NCBI RefSeq assembly: GCF_014859565.1
Contig: NZ_JACUUA010000102.1
Coordinates: forward strand, 1-11,995
Reading direction: 5' to 3'
Length of the DNA stretch: 11,995 nucleotides
Origin: Marinospirillum sp.
GTDB lineage: Bacteria > Pseudomonadota > Gammaproteobacteria > Pseudomonadales > Halomonadaceae
Shown here: one piece after another, positions 9,001-11,995 of the stretch
Layout of the letters: each line of letters begins with the position of its first letter
Position numbering within the stretch: position 1 is the stretch's first letter
Translations under genes and position numbers: made by a program
The notes under the pieces: generated by a model
Told to the model about the DNA's origin: nothing
Database searches by the model: none
What the model saw: the letters and a program-made list of their open reading frames with translations, nothing else

Positions 9001-9505
9001 TACCCACTTCCCAACCAGTCAGCCAGTCGGCACGATACACCTGATACTGGTCATACAGATCGGCCAGATTGGCGGCCAGTTGATGCAGACGGCGCGGGTC
9101 GGTGTCTTGTGTCAGAAAGCCTTCTAGGGGTTTCAGGCAAGCCGGGTTAGGCATGCGCTGTTGTAATTGCTCCAGATTGCCCAGCAGGCGGTAAATTCGC
9201 CAGGCCAGCGGTTGTTTGTCGAACGGGGAAATCAGCGGCAAATCATCAAACACACTGCGGTAGGCCAGCCATAAAAAACGCCCCGGCAGATCCACCTGCA
9301 TAGCCGCTGCGATACCACAGCCCTGAGTATCACTGGCCAGAGCCATTTTTAACCACTGGGCAATACCGTTGCTCTGCACCAGAATGCATTCATTCTCCAG
9401 CGGGCGCAGCGGGTTGGTCATAATCCACTTGACCATCACATCCCGCAGGTCTTCCATTCGGTTGCTTTGCAGCAGCATAAAACCGGGGGTAAGAGGCGTG
9501 TTCAT
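6020..9505 (-). CDS. recC: RecBCD enzyme gamma subunit RecC (Chi-recognition subunit)
   Basis: RecC holds the RecBCD complex together, splits the duplex and scans the 3' strand for Chi; it has helicase-like and nuclease-like folds without catalytic activity. The protein aligns with E. coli RecC (1122 aa) throughout: VQSNGIAQWL at 43-52, GIAAAMQVDLPGRFLW at 64-79, a DLYDQYQVYRADWL segment, GISSLP, HSPQREVEILHD near 400, LLGMNDGDYPR near 708-718 and GDRSRREDDRYLFLEALLSA near 735-754. I start it at ATG 9505, giving 1161 aa, because AAGGAAG (9511-9517) is 5 nt upstream. The adjacent in-frame TTG at 9508 is only 2 nt from that site. It is the first gene of the operon and runs straight into recB; the ptrA gene found between them in E. 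coli is absent. Relative to E. coli, Q38, Q44, L64 and W70 of the Chi tunnel are kept and T40 is Asn46. Confidence 0.97.
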   Translation of the reverse strand: MNTPLTPGFMLLQSNRMEDLRDVMVKWIMTNPLRPLENECILVQSNGIAQWLKMALASDTQGCGIAAAMQVDLPGRFLWLAYRSVFDDLPLISPFDKQPLAWRIYRLLGNLEQLQQRMPNPACLKPLEGFLTQDTDPRRLHQLAANLADLYDQYQVYRADWLTGWEVGSDDLINAQGQHKPLDDEQLWQPALWRLLVEDIQQDNQLDNGRWSRVSRAGIHQAFIAACKDFTPTQRPDDLPRRVLVFGISSLPRQTLDLLQAIAPFTQVMIFASNPSQHYWGDLIAGKELLRQEYRRITARKLPANLSLDALHVYGHPLLASWGKQGRDYLHLLDEKDQPDLYRQHFAHQQVDLFSDPGEGCLLHQLQSDILNLTPLTERQAKNTRIDARQDQSLQFLVAHSPQREVEILHDQLLDAFEQAQQQGQPLNPRDVLVMVPDINVYAPHIQAVFGRYANRLEQHDSRFLPFHISDQGQRGQNTLLIALESLLHLPHSRFTVTELLDLLDTPALRLRYGLEESDLPRLRQWIRGANIRWGLDAEQRASLDLPAGLEQNTWLFGLRRMLLGYAVGSSDAWQEIEPYDEVTGLEAALVGPLALLLDNLQKTRQTLLQTHTPEDWVAVIQSLLQTFFVDASPADSQALTTLQIQLEKLQDIWKQGSLITEQLPLEVIREELLGSLDQPSLTQKFLGGSINFATLMPMRAIPFEQVWLLGMNDGDYPRHVRPADFDLMAQDYRPGDRSRREDDRYLFLEALLSARKKLVISWVGRNIRDNSERPPSALVGQLRDHLAAGWQPQSLLADLTTEHPLQPFSLGYFSAGRDPRLFTYADEWRSIHNPQQAVSSAELPPFYLDGAINLNHLAAFLRHPVRSFYAQRLGVRGFTADELAEDEESFSLNGLDQWQIQEQLLQHLTLALTQQPHLLPQRAIQQAAERIQRSGQLPLPPFAEAIKHQLSEELLEPVSCYQQLLRDFPDTLPTQFNLWPATPDGVPALEASLSDIRHNAEGQSARIILQASNLHSGDSYKWYHLVRQWPLHLFAQLQQPVSTVLLGPSSHLCLPPLPATQALEWLLDLRCAWFEGMQNLLPLPCKTAFSLLLDKDARAEYEGGFQRAGEVTDHPALQRFWPDFASLAADPRLADFSQRLYRPLITCLSQTPVMENPINE
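8914..8921 (-). other. Chi octamer (GCTGGTGG), minus strand
   Basis: Perfect match on the recC coding strand, in the 5' part of recC. Confidence 0.45.
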
Positions 9506-9567
9506 CAAGGCTTCCTTAAAATTGATCGTGCCAGCGAGTTAAATTGTGGCAGATAATGACTGGCAGA

Positions 9568-9587
9568 TTACCGGAAAATACTGGTAA
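9568..9587. repeat. Short imperfect inverted repeat in the recC leader
   Basis: TTACCGG at 9568-9574 and CTGGTAA at 9581-9587 form 7-bp arms with one mismatch around a 6-nt spacer. It overlaps the candidate recC -10 and predicted start. It may be an operator or chance; no regulator can be named. Confidence 0.25.
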
Positions 9588-9604
9588 CTGCAGGGTTGTG
9601 GCAA
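9575..9604 (-). promoter_or_regulatory. Candidate sigma-70 promoter for recCBD
   Basis: On the minus strand a -35 TTGCCA (9599-9604, 5 of 6 consensus bases) and a -10 TATTTT (9575-9580, 4 of 6) are separated by 18 nt. The predicted start near 9568 would give a leader of about 60 nt before recC. Found by eye; no transcription data support it. Confidence 0.35.
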
Positions 9605-9643
9605 TTTTTTCAGGCACCTTGGGGTGGTGAGCTGCCATCCGGT

Positions 9644-9672
9644 GTGGCACTCTGGTGAATAACCACTATATT
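9644..9672 (+). promoter_or_regulatory. Candidate sigma-70 promoter for the alpha/beta-hydrolase gene
   Basis: GTGGCA (9644-9649, 4 of 6 -35 bases) is followed after 17 nt by TATATT (9667-9672, 5 of 6 -10 bases). The predicted start near 9679 leaves a leader of roughly 45 nt to the ATG. This is the best plus-strand match in the intergenic region. Confidence 0.4.
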
Positions 9673-9678
9673 AAGTGG
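9663..9678. promoter_or_regulatory. Palindrome over the hydrolase promoter -10 (possible operator)
   Basis: CCACTATATTAAGTGG has perfect 5-bp arms (CCACT/AGTGG) around an A/T core that contains the -10 hexamer. A repressor bound here would occlude RNA polymerase. The symmetry is visible; the binding protein is unknown, and the function is inferred from position only. Confidence 0.35.
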
Positions 9679-9724
9679 CCTATTTATCGGTTTGGTCAGT
9701 CAGAATCCAAAGGAGTGTTTTCAG

Positions 9725-10561
9725 ATGCAGATTCCCAGGCTTGAGTTGTTGTACCGTCTTGCTGCTCAGCGTGATGCTGTGCCGGTGTTGTTTGTACACG
9801 GGATTTTCAGCGGTGCCTGGATCTGGGAAGAGTATTTTCTCGACTGGTTTGCGGCGCAAGGTTACCACGCTTATGCCCTGAGTTTCCGTGGCCACGGTCA
9901 GTCTTCCGCACCCGACCCGCAAGGGCAGTATCAGCTGGCTGAGTATGTGCAGGATCTGGATGATGCTATTCAAACTATCCAGCAAGCGCATGGGCAAGCG
10001 CCACTGCTGGTGGGGCACTCCATGGGCGGTATGGTGGTACAGCGTTATTTGTCGAATTGTCAGGGGCGTGGTGCGGTGTTGTTGACCAGTATTCCGCCGC
10101 AGGGGCTGGTGCCTTTATCCTGGGCCAGTCTTTTTACCCATCCGCTGGAATCCATGATGTTGTCGCGCAGCTTTTTGTTCCCAGAACAGATGAGTGCAGA
10201 AGACTTTCATCGTGCCATGTTTTCCGGGCCAATAGAGCTGGCTAAAATTCAGCGCTGGATGCAACGTATGGTGCCGGAATCCATGCCATTGATCTGGGAT
10301 ATGAGCTGGCTGGATCTGCCGAATGTGTTTAACGTGCAGCAAACCCCCATTGAAGTGCTGGGCGCCCTGCATGATCGGGTGATCCCGTCATCCATGGTGA
10401 CTCTGACCGCAGCCACCTATGGTTGTACTCCCGGATGGATTGATACCGGTCATGGTGTGATGCTGGATGCCTTCTGGCAAAAGGCTGCAGTGGCAGTGGA
10501 TGCTGCCTTACAGAACCTGTTGCAGCGGCAGCCAGCCGTTCACTTTAAACGTACTGGGTAG
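9725..10561 (+). CDS. Alpha/beta-hydrolase fold protein (esterase/lipase-like)
   Basis: This 278-aa protein is an alpha/beta hydrolase of the usual single-domain length; the substrate cannot be read from the sequence. The oxyanion motif HG is at 25-26 after strand VLFV, followed by FRGHGQS at 54-60. The nucleophile elbow GHSMG is at 97-101 (Ser99), the probable acid is Asp217 in LHDRVIP, and the catalytic His243 is in DTGHGVMLD. A variable cap lies at about 130-205. No signal peptide or membrane segment is evident, so it is probably cytoplasmic. I start at ATG 9725, which has AAAGGAG (9709-9715) 9 nt upstream; an upstream in-frame TTG at 9692 would lack such a site. It is monocistronic and divergent from recC; no intrinsic terminator follows it. 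Esterase, lactonase, haloperoxidase-like and lysophospholipase-like activities all remain possible. Confidence 0.9.
   Translation: MQIPRLELLYRLAAQRDAVPVLFVHGIFSGAWIWEEYFLDWFAAQGYHAYALSFRGHGQSSAPDPQGQYQLAEYVQDLDDAIQTIQQAHGQAPLLVGHSMGGMVVQRYLSNCQGRGAVLLTSIPPQGLVPLSWASLFTHPLESMMLSRSFLFPEQMSAEDFHRAMFSGPIELAKIQRWMQRMVPESMPLIWDMSWLDLPNVFNVQQTPIEVLGALHDRVIPSSMVTLTAATYGCTPGWIDTGHGVMLDAFWQKAAVAVDAALQNLLQRQPAVHFKRTG
10006..10013 (+). other. Chi octamer (GCTGGTGG)
   Basis: Perfect match in the hydrolase gene, where it encodes the LLVG just before the nucleophile Ser. It could be explained by codon choice alone. Confidence 0.45.
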
Positions 10562-10587
10562 CTCTTATTAATATGGCATCATCTTGT

Positions 10588-10601
10588 TTGCTATATGGCA
10601 A
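10588..10601. promoter_or_regulatory. Probable HipB operator 1
   Basis: TTGCTATATGGCAA is palindromic at 12 of 14 positions. It shares its core with a second site centred 40 bp downstream, about four helical turns away. Autorepression by HipB (or HipBA) at repeated palindromes upstream of hipB is established for E. coli, where the operator sequence differs. The repeat is visible and the binding is inferred. Confidence 0.6.
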
Positions 10602-10627
10602 TCATTGTGTAAGTATATGGAGATTGA

Positions 10628-10641
10628 TCGCTATATAGCAA
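10628..10641. promoter_or_regulatory. Probable HipB operator 2
   Basis: TCGCTATATAGCAA contains a perfect 10-bp palindrome, GCTATATAGC (10630-10639). It ends 17 nt before the hipB start, just upstream of the purine-rich ribosome binding stretch (10645-10655), so a bound dimer would cover the promoter or start region. Confidence 0.6.
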
Positions 10642-10658
10642 ACTAAAGAGAAGAGATC

Positions 10659-10916
10659 ATGTCCGCTCGTCAGCACATTGGTGAACAGGTTTGCGCTGCA
10701 CGTAAACGCCTAAGTCAAACTCAAAAGCAGATGGCGGAAACCACCGGTATTCACAAAAGCACCCTGTCTGAAATTGAGAATGGGCGTTTTACAGGCTCGC
10801 TGGATATTCTGGAGCGCTACCTTGATGCTGTTGGCCTGAAATTGACTGTGGCCGAGAAAGTCCGCCGCTTACCAGACTGGGATGAGCTGGATGAGTTGTT
10901 TGGAGATGACTCATGA
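10659..10916 (+). CDS. hipB: HipB-type antitoxin, XRE-family DNA-binding protein
   Basis: An 85-aa Cro/CI-type helix-turn-helix protein that should neutralise the HipA kinase encoded next to it and repress its own operon. The HTH covers about residues 7-60: the first helix has ARKRLSQTQKQMAE, the recognition part is TGIHKSTLSEIENGR (29-43), then DILERYLDAVGLKLTV (49-64), the usual HipB/XRE end of the domain. The short acidic tail DWDELDELFGDDS (73-85) resembles the flexible C termini of HipB antitoxins. The ATG follows a purine-rich AAAGAGAAGAG stretch, and two palindromic operators precede it. The stop overlaps the hipA start as ATGA, so the two are translated together. Function is assigned from HTH type plus the HipA neighbour; on its own it would only be called an XRE regulator. 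Confidence 0.9.
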   Translation: MSARQHIGEQVCAARKRLSQTQKQMAETTGIHKSTLSEIENGRFTGSLDILERYLDAVGLKLTVAEKVRRLPDWDELDELFGDDS

Positions 10917-11995
10917 GCCTGATGGGTTTACCCAGCCAGATTGATAAAATCAAGGTGCAACTCGATCAGCAGGAGCTGGGTCTGCTCACCAAAGGCTCTG
11001 CTCACCACTATCAGCCCACACAAGTGGATCAGTCAGTTTCGCTGACCATGACACGCCCAACTCTTGATGGTTACTCATCAGGAGCACTTCACCCGATTTT
11101 TTCTCAGAACCTGCCAGAGGGCTTCAACCGGCGTTTTATCTCTGAGCGACTGGCTCGTTATGCCAGGGTGGATGATATGTATCTGCTGGCGCTGCAGGGA
11201 GAAAATGGCGTTGGTATGCTGAGTTATGATCCAGGCTTTGAATTGCCCGAAGCTGGTTCTGCTTCTTTGGATGAAATCCTTGGTTATCAAGGACAAGAGC
11301 AGCTGTTCCCTCAGTTACTGGAAAAGTACTACCTGAGAAATTCTCTGGCCGGGGTACAGCCCAAGGTCAGCATTCTTGATACCAGTAGAACACTTGAGCA
11401 GAAAAATCTCATTGTTAAAACATTCGATGAAGAGTTCCCATTACTGACGGTTAATGAGTTTGTCTGTATGGAAGCGGCCAGGTATTGTGGCTTGGAACCC
11501 CCGCCTGTTTACCTCTCAGAAAATCTGGAAACCTTTGTGGTTGAACGGTTTGATAAACCTGAAGGGAAGCTGCTGGGATACGAAGACTTTACCACCTTGA
11601 TGAAACGACCCAATTCACCCGATGCAAAATACACCGGGAGTTATGAAGCCCTGCTTGAAGCCACCTACCTCTATACCCAAAGCTTTGAGGAGGTGCGCAA
11701 GATGTATCGTTACATCGTATTTAACTGTTTAATCGGCAATGGTGATGCCCACCTGAAAAACTTTGCCCTTCAGTACACACCAGACATGCAACAGATTTTT
11801 GTGTCGCCACCCTTTGATATCACTCATACCCTCATTTATGACAGTATCGACAACAAGATGGCGTTAAAGCTAAAAGGAAGCAAAGTATTCCCGGAAAAAA
11901 GGTTTCTTGCTGGATTAGCAACATCAAAGAGCTTTCGACTTAGCCCGGATTTCTCATGGGGTATAAAAGAAAACGGCAGGAAGTGTTATAATTTC
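10913..11995 (+). CDS. hipA: HipA-family Ser/Thr kinase toxin, runs off the window edge
   Basis: This is the toxin of the hipBA module. E. coli HipA phosphorylates glutamyl-tRNA synthetase and causes growth arrest and persistence; related kinases use other targets. The 361 visible residues (E. coli 440) have no stop. The N-terminal HipA domain is at about 12-105 (FSQNLPEGFNRR at 63-74). The kinase part has SLAGVQPK at 144-151, where Ser144 matches autophosphorylation site Ser150 of E. coli. It also has Lys169 in LIVKTF, VERFD at 210-214, the catalytic loop GNGDAHLKN at 275-283 (Asp278, Asn283) and the metal-binding Asp302 in PPFDITHT. Up to VFPEKRFLA (325-333) it reads as HipA. Beyond about residue 335 I cannot match it to the family, so the 3' end may be disrupted. 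It starts at ATG 10913, overlapping hipB by 4 bp. By eye it is more A/T-rich than recBCD, as is usual for mobile toxin-antitoxin modules. Confidence 0.88.
   Translation, partial: MSLMGLPSQIDKIKVQLDQQELGLLTKGSAHHYQPTQVDQSVSLTMTRPTLDGYSSGALHPIFSQNLPEGFNRRFISERLARYARVDDMYLLALQGENGVGMLSYDPGFELPEAGSASLDEILGYQGQEQLFPQLLEKYYLRNSLAGVQPKVSILDTSRTLEQKNLIVKTFDEEFPLLTVNEFVCMEAARYCGLEPPPVYLSENLETFVVERFDKPEGKLLGYEDFTTLMKRPNSPDAKYTGSYEALLEATYLYTQSFEEVRKMYRYIVFNCLIGNGDAHLKNFALQYTPDMQQIFVSPPFDITHTLIYDSIDNKMALKLKGSKVFPEKRFLAGLATSKSFRLSPDFSWGIKENGRKCYNF
11925..11995 (+). mobile_element. Possible left edge of an inserted element within hipA (boundary unresolved)
   Basis: From about 11925 the frame stays open but no longer resembles HipA. 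The DNA contains an AGCCCGGATTTCTCATGGGG segment (11942-11961), then A-rich sequence, and TGTTATAAT (11984-11992), a perfect extended -10 element. Such a pattern would fit the promoter-bearing end of an insertion sequence whose transposase lies beyond the window. From memory the CCCGGATTTCTCA segment recalls IS1380-like ends, but I cannot verify this. No terminal inverted repeat partner or target duplication can be seen. The alternative is simply a divergent HipA C terminus. Confidence 0.25.

Noticed and set aside
9645..9660. TGGCAC as the -24 element of a sigma-54 promoter
   Set aside because: The matching -12 position reads TGAAT and lacks the essential GC, so a sigma-70 promoter explains the region better.
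11078..11296. 72-aa minus-strand open frame opposite hipA
   Set aside because: It lies within the hipA coding sequence, whose translation shows clear HipA motifs; no independent evidence for a gene.
1..11995. CRISPR array or other long tandem repeats
   Set aside because: No regularly spaced repeats of 20-40 bp were seen; the many CAGC/GCTG words in recBCD come from Gln and Leu codons.
107..11995. RecBCD plus hydrolase plus HipBA as one defence system
   Set aside because: The operons point in different directions with separate promoters, and RecBCD is a core repair enzyme; adjacency alone does not support a joint function.

Overview
The window looks like chromosomal DNA from a gammaproteobacterium, with moderate G+C and glutamine/leucine-rich proteins. 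The evidence is a tRNA-Gly(GCC) closely resembling the E. coli one, a RecBCD set collinear in motifs with E. coli RecBCD, and a recC-recB-recD order without the protease gene ptrA that interrupts the E. coli locus. An Oceanospirillales- or Pseudomonadales-like host is a guess; the sequence gives no firm genus.

Layout, left to right. The 3' part of tRNA-Gly (1-51, plus strand) ends at a short hairpin with T tracts on both sides (57-86). This hairpin probably terminates both the tRNA transcript and the recCBD operon converging from the right. The recC, recB and recD genes fill 107-9505 on the minus strand. They are transcribed from right to left, overlap by 8 bp (recC/recB) and 4 bp (recB/recD), and each has its own ribosome binding site, so they form one translationally coupled operon. 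Their products form the RecBCD helicase-nuclease (exonuclease V), which repairs double-strand breaks and degrades foreign linear DNA. All expected helicase motifs in RecB and RecD, and the RecB nuclease residues, are present.

A 219-bp divergent intergenic region (9506-9724) separates recC from a plus-strand alpha/beta-hydrolase gene (9725-10561) with an intact Ser-Asp-His triad. It holds one plausible promoter in each direction, and a palindrome lies over the -10 of the hydrolase promoter.

The right end (10562-11995) is a HipBA-type toxin-antitoxin module. It has a leader with repeated palindromic elements (probable HipB operators), the HTH antitoxin hipB (10659-10916), and the HipA-family Ser/Thr kinase toxin overlapping it by 4 bp (10913 to beyond the window edge). 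HipA has all kinase landmarks. Its last ~25 codons do not look like HipA, and the DNA there changes character, which suggests a possible insertion boundary close to the window edge.

The clearest functional link between elements is RecBCD and its regulatory octamer: five perfect copies of the E. coli Chi sequence (GCTGGTGG) occur in 12 kb. I found no convincing new multi-gene system. The most notable points are the hip operator array, the questionable hipA 3' end, and the Chi/RecC relationship.
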